From the NCBI RefSeq assembly GCF_003149145.1, contig NZ_QGDQ01000015.1, positions 51,819 to 115,818 of the forward strand: DNA of 64,000 nt. The letters are read 5' to 3'. This DNA comes from Quadrisphaera granulorum (GTDB taxonomy: Bacteria; Actinomycetota; Actinomycetes; Actinomycetales; Quadrisphaeraceae). Made by a program: the position numbers and the translations under genes. Positions 28,843 to 36,929 of the stretch are shown here, in pieces. Positions within the stretch are counted from its first letter, which is position 1, and each line of letters opens with the position of its first letter. Under the pieces are notes generated by a model. The model was given only the letters and a program-made list of their open reading frames with translations. It searched no databases and was not told the origin of the DNA.

Positions 28843-30843
28843 GTGCACCACCAGTCCCCGTCCGCCCCCCGCCATGCCCCCCGCCATGCGCGCCGCCCCG
28901 AGCGCCCCTCCGAGGGCAGCTCTGAGCGCAGTGGCGCACGCCACCGCCGTGGCCGCTGGTGGCACAAGCCGGCGGCGCTGCTGGCCGTGGTGGCTGCCGC
29001 CGCGGGAGCGGTACAGCTGGGTCACGGCGAGGCCGCCGAGGCCGCCACCAGCCAGGTCACCCTCACGGGTCACGGCTTCGGCCACGGCCGAGGGCTGAGC
29101 CAGTGGGGCTCCTACGGTTACGCCGTCGACAAGGGCTGGGACTCCGGGCGGATCCTCGACCACTACTACGGCGGCACCAAGCCCGGCACAGTCGGCGACG
29201 ACGAGATCTCCGTCCGTCTCATGGGCGTCGACGGCGCACAGACGATCATGCTGACGTCCGGCGCGGACTTCTACGTCAACGACCTCTTCATCGGCGCCGG
29301 CAGCGGCGCGCGCTTCACCCGACAGAACGGCACGTGGATCCTCACGACCACCCTCGGCGGCTGCAAGGGCACCGACAGCTTCGGCCCGTGGGACATGGGC
29401 GCCAACCCTGCGGTCTGGCTGGCGAACGATGCCGGCGAGGACCGCTCCAAGATGTTCACGGTCTGCAACAACGGCTTGCAGTACCGCGGCAACTTCCGCC
29501 CCGCCATCGACAGCACCGGCGGCACTCACCTGGTGAACTTCGTGCGCCTGGAGCAGTACCTGCGCGGCGTCGTGCCCGCGGAGTCTCCGGCCGCCTGGGG
29601 TGACGCCGGGGGCGGCGCCGGCATGGCCGCGCTCGAGGCGCAGGCCGTGGCGGCCCGCTCCTACTCCCGCGCGGAGAACCGCTACTCCTACGCGCAGACC
29701 TGCGACACCACCGCGTGCCAGGTGTACGGGGGCGTGGCGCGCGAGGACCGCCGCACCGACACCGCGATCCGCAACACCGCCGGTGTGGTCCGCCGTGACA
29801 GCAAGGGCGGCGTCGTCCGCACCGAGTTCAGCGCGTCGACCGGCGGCTGGACGGCGGGCGGCGCGTTCCCCGCTGTCGAAGACCTCGGTGACTCCCGCTC
29901 GCCGCACCACGACTGGAAGGTCGTCGTCGACGGCCCGGCCATCAGCCGCGCGTGGCCGCAGATCGGCGCCTTCAGCAGCATGCAGGTCACCGCGCGTAAC
30001 GGTCTCGGTGACGACGGCGGCCGCGCCACCAAGGTGGTCGTGACCGGTAGCTCCGGGTCGGTGACCACCACGGGCAACGACGTCCGCAGCAAGCTCGGCC
30101 TGAAGTCGGACTGGTTCTCCGTGATCACTCCGTCGAGCCAGTCGTGGATGCTGCGCGGCTCCACCGACGGTGGCGAGCCCGCGATCACCGCCCGCTTCGG
30201 CGGCCCGAAGGACACCACCCTCGCCTGTGACTTCGCCGGTGACGGCCGCGACGGGCTCACGAGCTACCGCAACGGGGTCTGGACGATGCGCGAGAGCGCC
30301 TCCACGCCCGACCCGAACGCGGTAACCCCCGCTGACGCGACCATCTCCTACGGCGCCGGCTGGATGCTGCCGGTCTGCGGTGACTGGGACGGCGACGGCA
30401 AGGACGGCGTCGGCGTCTACGACACCCGCACCGGCACCTGGTACCTGCGCAACTCCTTCTCCGCCGGAGACGCCGAGATCAAGGTCCAGTACGGCTGGAG
30501 CGCCGCGCTGCCCGTCGTCGGCGACTGGGACGGCGACGGCAAGGACTCCCTCGGCGTCTACGCCGGGGGCACGTGGATGGTCCGCAACAGCACCACCCCG
30601 GGACGCCCTGACACCACGGTCCAGTACGGCTGGCAAGGCGCCACGCCGGTCTCGGGTGACTGGGACGGCGCCGGCCGATCTGGTATCGGCGTGTTCTCCG
30701 GCGGACGGTGGTTGCTCCGTGACACCGTGTCACCGGGCGACCCGGATCGAGCCTTCGACTACGGGGTGCCCGGAGACGCCCCCGTCGTCGGCCGATGGAC
30801 CGCAGGCTCGGACGGCGCCGGCATCACCCGTCCGACCGCCTGA
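28843..30843 (+). CDS. Secreted SpoIID/LytB-domain protein with C-terminal repeats
   Basis: 666 residues. A basic N-terminus and membrane segment (ALLAVVAAAAGAVQLGHGEAA) form a signal peptide. The SpoIID domain (about 70-390) has GHGFGHGRGLSQWGSYGYA, LEQYLRGVVPAESPA, LEAQAVAARSYS and the EFSASTGGWTAG core; SpoIID proteins are peptidoglycan lytic transglycosylases or their relatives. The last 250 residues hold about five repeats of some 46 residues (VVGDWDGDGKDSLGVY, W-LRN), shared with the amidase downstream. GTG 28843 follows GAGGTGAT by about 5 nt. Repeats probably bind wall glycan or calcium (inference). Confidence 0.85.
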   Translation: MHHQSPSAPRHAPRHARRPERPSEGSSERSGARHRRGRWWHKPAALLAVVAAAAGAVQLGHGEAAEAATSQVTLTGHGFGHGRGLSQWGSYGYAVDKGWDSGRILDHYYGGTKPGTVGDDEISVRLMGVDGAQTIMLTSGADFYVNDLFIGAGSGARFTRQNGTWILTTTLGGCKGTDSFGPWDMGANPAVWLANDAGEDRSKMFTVCNNGLQYRGNFRPAIDSTGGTHLVNFVRLEQYLRGVVPAESPAAWGDAGGGAGMAALEAQAVAARSYSRAENRYSYAQTCDTTACQVYGGVAREDRRTDTAIRNTAGVVRRDSKGGVVRTEFSASTGGWTAGGAFPAVEDLGDSRSPHHDWKVVVDGPAISRAWPQIGAFSSMQVTARNGLGDDGGRATKVVVTGSSGSVTTTGNDVRSKLGLKSDWFSVITPSSQSWMLRGSTDGGEPAITARFGGPKDTTLACDFAGDGRDGLTSYRNGVWTMRESASTPDPNAVTPADATISYGAGWMLPVCGDWDGDGKDGVGVYDTRTGTWYLRNSFSAGDAEIKVQYGWSAALPVVGDWDGDGKDSLGVYAGGTWMVRNSTTPGRPDTTVQYGWQGATPVSGDWDGAGRSGIGVFSGGRWLLRDTVSPGDPDRAFDYGVPGDAPVVGRWTAGSDGAGITRPTA

Positions 30844-30933
30844 GCCGTCCCGCACGAGCACCCCACCCGCCGACCGAGACGACCCGGCTCCCGCCCGCCC
30901 GCGGGCGGGAGCCGAGCGCGAGGAGCAGCACCC

Positions 30934-33072
30934 GTGACAACACCCCCGTCCCGCACCGCGACCGGCGCCCGCCAGAGGCGCCGGACCGGACGGATCGAGA
31001 GCTGGTGGGGCGGTCGTTGGGCGCTGCGCTGCGGCGCCGTAGCCGTGCTCGTCTCCGGAGCGGGCGTAATGCCCGTCGTGGGCGCCGGCGCCGCGCCGAA
31101 GCCCGTCACCCCGACCGCTCAGGTGCTCCAGGTGCCCGAGGTCGCCGGAGGCGCCGCGCCGACGAGCAGCCCCGCGCCGTCGTCGTCGTCCTCCACCCCC
31201 CACGCGACCCCCACGCCGTCGTCCACCCGCAGCGCGGCCACGGGTCGCGCCACCGTGCCCGACACCCCGGGCGCGGGGGCGACCGAGGAGCTGGCCACCG
31301 GCCCGGTGCGCACCAAGGACTTCAACCTCGTCTCGGTGCAGTGGAACGGTGACCCCGAGGCCGACGTCGACGTGCAGGTCCGTGTGCGGACCGACGATGG
31401 CTGGTCGGGGTGGCAGACCCTGGAGGTCGAAGATTCCGGTCCCGATCCGGGCACGAAGGAAGCGGCGCGAGCCGCCGAGAAGGGCAGCACGACGCCGCTG
31501 TGGGTCTCCGGCGGTGCCAACGCCGTCGACGTGCGCGTCTCGGTGCCCGCCGACGCGAAGACCCCCGACGGCGACCCCGCCGTCGAGGACGTGCGCACCA
31601 GCCTCATCGACCCCAAGGCGTCCGTCGGGACGCAGACCGCCTCGGCGCCCGCAGCCTCGGCGCGGGCAGCAAGCTCGATGCCCGGTGTCATCACCCGCGA
31701 CCAGTGGGGCGCCGACGAGTCGCTGCGGCTGGCCAAGTGCGCCTCGCCCAGCTACACCTCGACGCCGAAGGTCGCCTTCGTGCACCACACGGCGGGGTCC
31801 AACACGTACACCGCGGCGGAGTCCGCGGCGATCGTGCGCGGCATCTACTACCAGCACACGGTGGTCCAGGGCTGGTGCGACATCGGCTACAACTTCCTCG
31901 TCGACAAGTACGGCCAGATCTTCGAGGGCCGCTTCGGTGGCATGGACAAGGCCGTGCTCGGTGCGCACGCGGGCGGCTTCAACGCCGGTAGCTTCGGCGT
32001 CTCGGTGCTCGGCAACTACGAGACCGCCAAGCCGACCCCGGCCATCACCGAGGCCCTGGCCCGCGTCATCTCGTGGAAGTTCTCCCTCTCGCAGACCGAC
32101 CCGACGGGCAAGGCCGTGCTGACCAGCGCCGGCATCGGCGGCACCAACATCCGCCACCCCGCGGGCGCGCAGGTCACCCTCAACGCCATCTCCGGGCACC
32201 GCGACGTCGGCGCGACCGCCTGCCCGGGGGCCAACCTGTACTCCCAGCTGCCCGCGCTTCGCACTCGCGTCGCGCAGCTCATGGCCGAGAAGGAATGGGA
32301 ACTGAGGACGACGGCGACGCCCGGCGCTTCCGACGGCACCGCCTACTTCGGTGACACGCGCGGTACGGCCCTGTCGTGCGACTGGGACGGCGACGGCACC
32401 GACGGCCTGGCCGTCTACACCGCCGGTCGCTGGACCATCAAGCAGAAGCCCGGCAACGACGACCCAGATCTGACGTTCGACTACGGCTCGGCGAGCATGA
32501 TCCCGGTCTGCGGTGACTGGAACGGCGACGGCGTCGCCGGCATCGGCGTCTACGACCCAGCCACGTACACGTGGTGGCTCCGCGAGACGGCCACGCCGGG
32601 CGCACCGGACCGCAAGTTCGTCTACGGCTTCAAGGGCGTCAAACCCGTCAGCGGTGACTGGGACGGCGTGGGCCGCTCCGGCATCGGCGTCTACGACGGC
32701 TACCGCTGGTGGCTGCGCGGCACCGCTACCCCCGGCGGCGCGGGCGCGGTGTTCTCCTACGGCTGGCCGCAGGCCACCCCGGTGGTCGGTGACTGGGACG
32801 GCGACGGGCGCGACACCGTGGGCGTCTACGCCACCGGCGCGTGGTGGCTGCGGAACTCCATCACGCCCGGCCAGCCCGACGCCCTCTTCGGCTACGGCGC
32901 GGCCACCGACCGGCCTGTGGTGGGTCGCTGGGACGTCAGCGGCCTGACCAGCTCGGCCGCCACGGACAGCGGCTCGGGCAGCGGCAGCGAAAGCAGCGGC
33001 GACGGGGACGCCGCCACCAGCGTCACGCCCGAGCGCGGCGACGGTGTCGGCGTCTGGCGCACCTGGCCGTAG
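30934..33072 (+). CDS. Secreted N-acetylmuramoyl-L-alanine amidase (PGRP) with C-terminal repeats
   Basis: 712 residues. Signal segment CGAVAVLVSGAGVMPVVGAG, then a Ser/Pro/Thr linker, a beta-rich module (SGWQTLEVEDSG), and an Amidase_2/PGRP domain from VITRDQWGADES. Zinc ligands are likely His in FVHHTAGSNTYT and in NAISGHRDVGATACPG; YNFLVDKYGQIFEGR is the family core. The C-terminal third has five or six repeats ending GDWDGDGRDTVGVYATGAWW, like those of the upstream SpoIID protein. It should cleave the stem peptide from glycan strands. AGGAG stands about 11 nt before GTG 30934. Confidence 0.92.
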   Translation: MTTPPSRTATGARQRRRTGRIESWWGGRWALRCGAVAVLVSGAGVMPVVGAGAAPKPVTPTAQVLQVPEVAGGAAPTSSPAPSSSSSTPHATPTPSSTRSAATGRATVPDTPGAGATEELATGPVRTKDFNLVSVQWNGDPEADVDVQVRVRTDDGWSGWQTLEVEDSGPDPGTKEAARAAEKGSTTPLWVSGGANAVDVRVSVPADAKTPDGDPAVEDVRTSLIDPKASVGTQTASAPAASARAASSMPGVITRDQWGADESLRLAKCASPSYTSTPKVAFVHHTAGSNTYTAAESAAIVRGIYYQHTVVQGWCDIGYNFLVDKYGQIFEGRFGGMDKAVLGAHAGGFNAGSFGVSVLGNYETAKPTPAITEALARVISWKFSLSQTDPTGKAVLTSAGIGGTNIRHPAGAQVTLNAISGHRDVGATACPGANLYSQLPALRTRVAQLMAEKEWELRTTATPGASDGTAYFGDTRGTALSCDWDGDGTDGLAVYTAGRWTIKQKPGNDDPDLTFDYGSASMIPVCGDWNGDGVAGIGVYDPATYTWWLRETATPGAPDRKFVYGFKGVKPVSGDWDGVGRSGIGVYDGYRWWLRGTATPGGAGAVFSYGWPQATPVVGDWDGDGRDTVGVYATGAWWLRNSITPGQPDALFGYGAATDRPVVGRWDVSGLTSSAATDSGSGSGSESSGDGDAATSVTPERGDGVGVWRTWP

Positions 33073-33088
33073 CCCCCACGCCTGCAGA

Positions 33089-33163
33089 AGTGGCCGGCTG
33101 CCCATGATCACCGTGAGGTGGCCGGCTGTCCATGATCACCGTGATCATGGGCACCCGGCCACT
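33089..33163. repeat. Repeat cluster, family R2
   Basis: GTGGCCGGCTG.CCATGATCAC occurs twice as a direct repeat, and the second copy continues into an inverted copy (GTGATCATGGGCACCCGGCC). It begins 17 nt after the amidase stop and precedes the convergent dehydratase gene. Confidence 0.65.
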
Positions 33164-33188
33164 CGCGTTTCGGCCCGGTAACTCCCCG

Positions 33189-34172
33189 TCAGGGGGCGTC
33201 GAGGAGCGCGAGGTCGGCGTCGACCATCGCGCCGACCACGTCGGCGAACGCGCGCGTCGGTGCCCACCCGAACGCCTCGCGCGCCAGCGTGGGGTCACCG
33301 ACGAGGTCGGCGGCGTCGTTGGGGCGCACGAAGGCGGGGTCGGTGCGCACGAGGTGGCGCCACTCGGTGACGCCTGCCCGCGCGAACGCCGCCGCCACGA
33401 AGTCGTCGACGGAGTGCGACGTGCCGGTGGCCACCACCACGTCGAGCGGTTCGGTGTGCCGCAGCGCCGCCACCATGGCCCGCACCGTGTCCGGCGCCCA
33501 GCCCCAGTCACGACGGGCGGCGGTGTTGCCCAGCACCAGCTCGTCGGCGCGGCCACGGGCGATCGCGGCCACGGTCGAGGTGATCTTCCGGGTCACGAAG
33601 CGCGTCGGCCGCCGCGGCGACTCGTGCGGGTACAGCACCGCGTTGACCGCGAACGCCCCACCCGCGCGGTGCAGCTGCACGAGGTGGTGGGCGTAGGCCT
33701 TCGCCGCGCCGTAAGGGGTGACGGGGACGACGGGGGTCGACTCGTCCTGCGGCGTGATGCCCGCCCCCGCGAACACCTCCGCGCTGGAGGCCTGCAGCAC
33801 GCGCACCTGACCGCCGCTGGATCCCGTGGTGCTCGCGGCGGCGTGCAGGATGGCGGCCGGCAGCACCGCGTCGAGCAGCGCCGTCTCCACCGGCTCCTCC
33901 CACGAGCGCGCCACCGAGCTCTCCGCCGCGAGGTTGTAGACCTCGTCGGGGCGCACCTCGCGGATGAGCGTCGCGGCGGCCTTCGGGTCGAGCAGGTCGG
34001 CGGTGTGGACCACCAGCCGGTCTCCCAGGGCCTCCAGGTGCGGCGGGAGGGGGCCCGAGCTGCGGCGCACGCCGTGCACGAGCGTGCCCTCGGCAGCGAG
34101 CAGCTCGGCGAGGTAGCCGCCGTCCTGCCCGGTGACGCCGGTGACCAGCGCCGTCCTGCGGTTGCCGCTCAC
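33189..34172 (-). CDS. GDP-mannose 4,6-dehydratase-like SDR, paralogue
   Basis: 327 residues of the extended SDR fold. NAD(P) motif GVTGQDGGYLAELL, then YNLAAESSVARSWEEP, catalytic set SSAEVFAG with TPYGAAK (Tyr-x3-Lys), and HESPRRPTRFVTRKIT. The whole pattern is GMD-like and catalytic residues look intact, but it is more divergent than the upstream gmd. It could be a second dehydratase, a subunit, or the 4-keto reductase step; the sequence does not decide. GTG 34172 overlaps the gmd stop (GTGA), so the pair is co-translated. Confidence 0.8.
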   Translation of the reverse strand: MSGNRRTALVTGVTGQDGGYLAELLAAEGTLVHGVRRSSGPLPPHLEALGDRLVVHTADLLDPKAAATLIREVRPDEVYNLAAESSVARSWEEPVETALLDAVLPAAILHAAASTTGSSGGQVRVLQASSAEVFAGAGITPQDESTPVVPVTPYGAAKAYAHHLVQLHRAGGAFAVNAVLYPHESPRRPTRFVTRKITSTVAAIARGRADELVLGNTAARRDWGWAPDTVRAMVAALRHTEPLDVVVATGTSHSVDDFVAAAFARAGVTEWRHLVRTDPAFVRPNDAADLVGDPTLAREAFGWAPTRAFADVVGAMVDADLALLDAP

Positions 34173-35158
34173 TTGCCGGAGAGCGCCTTCTGCTCGGCGA
34201 GGTCGGAGTCGACCATCATCTGCACCAGCTCGGTGAAGCCCACCTTCAGCTCCCAGCCGAGCTGGGTCTTGGCCTTGGTCGGGTCGCCGATGAGCAGGTC
34301 CACCTCCGCGGGGCGCATGAACGCCGGGTCCTGACGGACCAGGGGAGCCCAGTCGGTGATGCCGACGTGGGCGAAGGCCACGTCCAGCAGCTCACTGATC
34401 GCGTGGGTCTCACCGGTGGCCACGACGTAGTCGTCGGCTTCGTCTTGCTGCAGCATCCGCCACATCGCCTCGACGTAGTCCCCGGCGAAGCCCCAGTCGC
34501 GGCGGGCGTCCAGGTTGCCCAGCACCAGCTCCTCCTGCAGGCCCAGGGAGATGCGGGCGACGGCCTGGGTGACCTTGCGGGTGACGAACTCCGGGCCGCG
34601 GCGGGGGCTTTCGTGGTTGAACAGGATCCCCGAGGAGGCGTGCATGCCGTAGGACTCGCGGTAGTTGATGGTCATGTAGTGGCCGAAGACCTTGGCCACG
34701 CCGTAGGGGGAGCGGGGCCACAGCAGGGTGTCTTCCTTCTGGGGTACGGCCTGGACCTTGCCGTACATCTCTGAGGAGGAGGCCTGGTAGAAGCGGACCT
34801 TGGTCATGTCGTCGCCGCAGTAGAGGCGGACGGCTTCCAGGGCGTTCAGGACGCCTTTGCCGGTGACCTCGGCGGTGAGGTCGGCGTTCTCCCAGGAGTA
34901 GGCCACGAAGGAGATGGCGCCGAGGTTGTAGAACTCGTCGGGCTGGGCGATGTTCAGGGCGCGGATCAGGGAGGACAGGTCCATGAGGTCTCCGGTGAGG
35001 ACCTTCACGCCGGGTACGTCGCGGGCCAGCAGCGGCAGCTTGGGGTTGTTCTGTCCGCGGACCAGTCCGTAGACCTCATACCCCTTGGACAGCAGCAGCT
35101 CGGACAGGTACAGCCCGTCCTGGCCGGTGACTCCCGTGATCAACGCGCGCTTGGCCAT
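34169..35158 (-). CDS. gmd: GDP-mannose 4,6-dehydratase
   Basis: 329 residues. GVTGQDGLYLSELLLSKGYE binds NADP; YNLGAISFVAYSWENADLT, SSSEMYGKVQAVPQKEDT and RSPYGVAKVFGHYMTINYRE hold the Ser/Glu/Tyr/Lys active site; NHESPRRGPEFVTRKVTQ and GNLDARRDWGFAGDYVEAMW bind the GDP-sugar. The product is GDP-4-keto-6-deoxymannose, precursor of GDP-rhamnose or GDP-fucose. Leaderless promoter TAGGGT lies 6 nt upstream. The overlapping paralogue behind it may complete the pathway. Confidence 0.93.
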   Translation of the reverse strand: MAKRALITGVTGQDGLYLSELLLSKGYEVYGLVRGQNNPKLPLLARDVPGVKVLTGDLMDLSSLIRALNIAQPDEFYNLGAISFVAYSWENADLTAEVTGKGVLNALEAVRLYCGDDMTKVRFYQASSSEMYGKVQAVPQKEDTLLWPRSPYGVAKVFGHYMTINYRESYGMHASSGILFNHESPRRGPEFVTRKVTQAVARISLGLQEELVLGNLDARRDWGFAGDYVEAMWRMLQQDEADDYVVATGETHAISELLDVAFAHVGITDWAPLVRQDPAFMRPAEVDLLIGDPTKAKTQLGWELKVGFTELVQMMVDSDLAEQKALSGK

Positions 35159-35164
35159 GCAGCG

Positions 35165-35170
35165 ACCCTA
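35165..35170 (-). promoter_or_regulatory. -10 element TAGGGT of gmd (leaderless)
   Basis: On the minus strand TAGGGT is followed by CGCTGC and the ATG of gmd: a 6-nt spacer with no ribosome-binding site. Confidence 0.5.
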
Positions 35171-35182
35171 GGGGACGGCCCT

Positions 35183-35220
35183 CGTCGTCGTCCTCGCAGT
35201 GCAGGACGAGGACGACGACG
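35183..35220 (-). terminator. 14-bp perfect hairpin
   Basis: CGTCGTCGTCCTCG (35183-35196) and CGAGGACGACGACG (35207-35220) pair perfectly around a 10-nt loop. It stands between the stop of the ureohydrolase and the gmd promoter, both on the minus strand; there is no U-tract. Confidence 0.5.
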
Positions 35221-35240
35221 ACGGCGCGCGGGCTGCTGAA

Positions 35241-36506
35241 CTACCCGGCCTGCGGCCCCCAGGCGCGCCGGTCGCGGACAGCGGCCTTCTTGCCGAGGTG
35301 CCCCTCCCGCACGAGCATGGCGAGCGAGTCGAGCACCACGCGGGAGCTGAGCAGCGAGGTCTGCTCCGCCCAGTCGTAGGGCGGGGAGCACTCGACGATC
35401 TCCAACCCGGAGATCCCCCCGGCCGCGATGAGCCGCACCATGTTCAGGCCTTCACGCGGCAGCAGGCCGCCGGGCTCGGGCCAGCCGGTGCCCGGCACGA
35501 AGCCGGCGTCGAAGACGTCGATGTCGAAGGACAGGTACACCGCCTTCGCGCCCTTCCACGCAATCTCGAGCGCCATCTCGGCGATCTTCTCCACGCCGAC
35601 GCGCTCGACGTCGCCCACGGTCATCACCGTGGTGCCACGCTCACGGCCCACCTTCACGCCCGCGCGCGGTGACTGCCAGCCGCCGATGCCGACCTGCACG
35701 AGGTTGGTGGCGGGCGCGTTCTTGATGTTGGTGGCGTGGAACCAGGGCGTCGTGTGCATCCGCTCGTCGAGGTCGGTCTCCTGCGTGTCGACGTGGCGGT
35801 CGAAGTGGATGATCCCGATGTTGCCGTCCACGTGCGGCGCCAGGCCGCGGATGGTCGGGTAGCCGATGGAGTGGTCGCCACCGAGGATCACGGGGAACAC
35901 CCCGCGCGAGACGACGTGCGACATCGCCTGGCTGATCTGGTCGAAGGACTTCTCGAGGCTTCCGGGGATGGTGAAGACGTCGCCGATGTCGACGATGTTG
36001 AGCTGCTCGCGCAGATCGACGCCCAGCTCGTAGCTGTAGGTACCGAAGAGGTTGGTCGAGCGGCGGATGCCCTGCGGGCCGAAGCGCGTGCCCGGCCGGT
36101 AGGTGGCGCCGGAGTCCAGCGGCGCGCCGAAGACGGCGACCTCGGCGTCGTCGACCTGATTGACGTCTTCCAGGTAGGGGCAGTTGAGGAAGGTGCCGCG
36201 CTCCCCGGCGAAGTGGGGGAGCTCGCCGCGCGAGAACGTCGGGATGGTCTTGTCGACGAGGGTGGGCGATCCCGGCAGGCCGAAGGCGAGGCCCTGCTCG
36301 ATCTCCTGGTCGTGGCGGAACATCGAGATCCGCGCCTCGGCCTCCTGTGCCCAGCGGCCCTCCTTCTGGGCGAAGGCGTCGCTGTGGGAGTGCGTGCCCG
36401 GCCCGTGGGAGTGCGTCGGCTGCCCGGGCCCGTGGGAGTGGGTGTAACCCTGAGTGCCTGCGGTGCCGCCGTCGCCGTCGCCATCGCCGTGCTCGTGCTC
36501 TGACAT
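35241..36506 (-). CDS. Ureohydrolase (agmatinase/guanidine hydrolase family) with His-rich N-terminus
   Basis: 421 residues. The first 40 are rich in His, Gly and Asp (HEHGDGDGDGG, THSHGPGQPTHSHGPGTHSH). The catalytic domain has the ureohydrolase metal motifs GGDHS, HFDRHVDT (DRHVD where many members have DAHxD) and SFDIDVFDAGFVPGTG, plus GAPLDSGATYRPGTRFGP. It lies divergent from a permease gene led by a guanidine-I riboswitch, so guanidine hydrolysis to urea and ammonia is the most attractive role. Guanidine hydrolases known from cyanobacteria are nickel enzymes, and a His-rich tail would suit nickel binding. Agmatine or guanidinobutyrate remain possible. ATG 36506 has AAGGAG about 12 nt upstream. 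Confidence 0.85.
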   Translation of the reverse strand: MSEHEHGDGDGDGGTAGTQGYTHSHGPGQPTHSHGPGTHSHSDAFAQKEGRWAQEAEARISMFRHDQEIEQGLAFGLPGSPTLVDKTIPTFSRGELPHFAGERGTFLNCPYLEDVNQVDDAEVAVFGAPLDSGATYRPGTRFGPQGIRRSTNLFGTYSYELGVDLREQLNIVDIGDVFTIPGSLEKSFDQISQAMSHVVSRGVFPVILGGDHSIGYPTIRGLAPHVDGNIGIIHFDRHVDTQETDLDERMHTTPWFHATNIKNAPATNLVQVGIGGWQSPRAGVKVGRERGTTVMTVGDVERVGVEKIAEMALEIAWKGAKAVYLSFDIDVFDAGFVPGTGWPEPGGLLPREGLNMVRLIAAGGISGLEIVECSPPYDWAEQTSLLSSRVVLDSLAMLVREGHLGKKAAVRDRRAWGPQAG

Positions 36507-36743
36507 CGTTCCACCACTCCTTGGGGCCGCCTGATGCAGTGGTACCTGGCCGTCTGAGGTGCCGGGGCACATGCCAGCACACTCCGCCTGCGCGCGGCGT
36601 CGGCGGGGCCGAGGTGGCGACGTCGGCGGCTGGAACGGCGGTGCGCCCCGCCGAGCGCTCGACGACACAGGGGCTTAACAGGATCGCGGCGCTGCACGTA
36701 ACACGGACCCAGTGGAGTGTCCGCGAGCCGATCCGAGGGTCGG

Positions 36744-36876
36744 CGCGCACCTAGGGTTCCGCTGGCCCCAGCTCCTCGGGGGCATCAGGACTGGTCCAAG
36801 AGGTGCAAGCAGCCTCGCGGCGGGCGCGCTGAGCGACGCGAGGGTGCTCCACGGCGGGATAGAAGCCCGGGAGGTT
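36744..36876 (+). ncRNA. Guanidine-I (ykkC) riboswitch aptamer
   Basis: The conserved ykkC-yxkD blocks appear in order: CTAGGGTTCCG (36751-36761), CTGGTCCAAGAG (36791-36802), then ACGGCGGGATAGAAGCCCGG with GAGG (36851-36874). Between the second and third blocks a GC-rich stem (CCTCGCGG...GACGCGAGGG) forms the variable arm. This class binds free guanidinium and turns on detoxification or utilisation genes. It lies 54 nt before the APC permease start. Confidence 0.88.
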
Positions 36877-36882
36877 CGCCAG

Positions 36883-36925
36883 GCCCTGACCTTGTGTCAG
36901 GGCTCGTCCGCTCATCCGAGGAGCC
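36883..36925 (+). promoter_or_regulatory. Putative expression platform of the riboswitch
   Basis: Two mutually exclusive hairpins are possible. GCCCTGAC (36883-36890) pairs with GTCAGGGC (36896-36903). Alternatively GGCTC (36901-36905) pairs with GAGCC (36921-36925), which overlaps the Shine-Dalgarno AGGAG (36919-36923) of the permease. Shared bases 36901-36903 make them compete, so translational control is likely. No T-rich terminator is seen. Confidence 0.5.
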
Positions 36926-36929
36926 TTCT

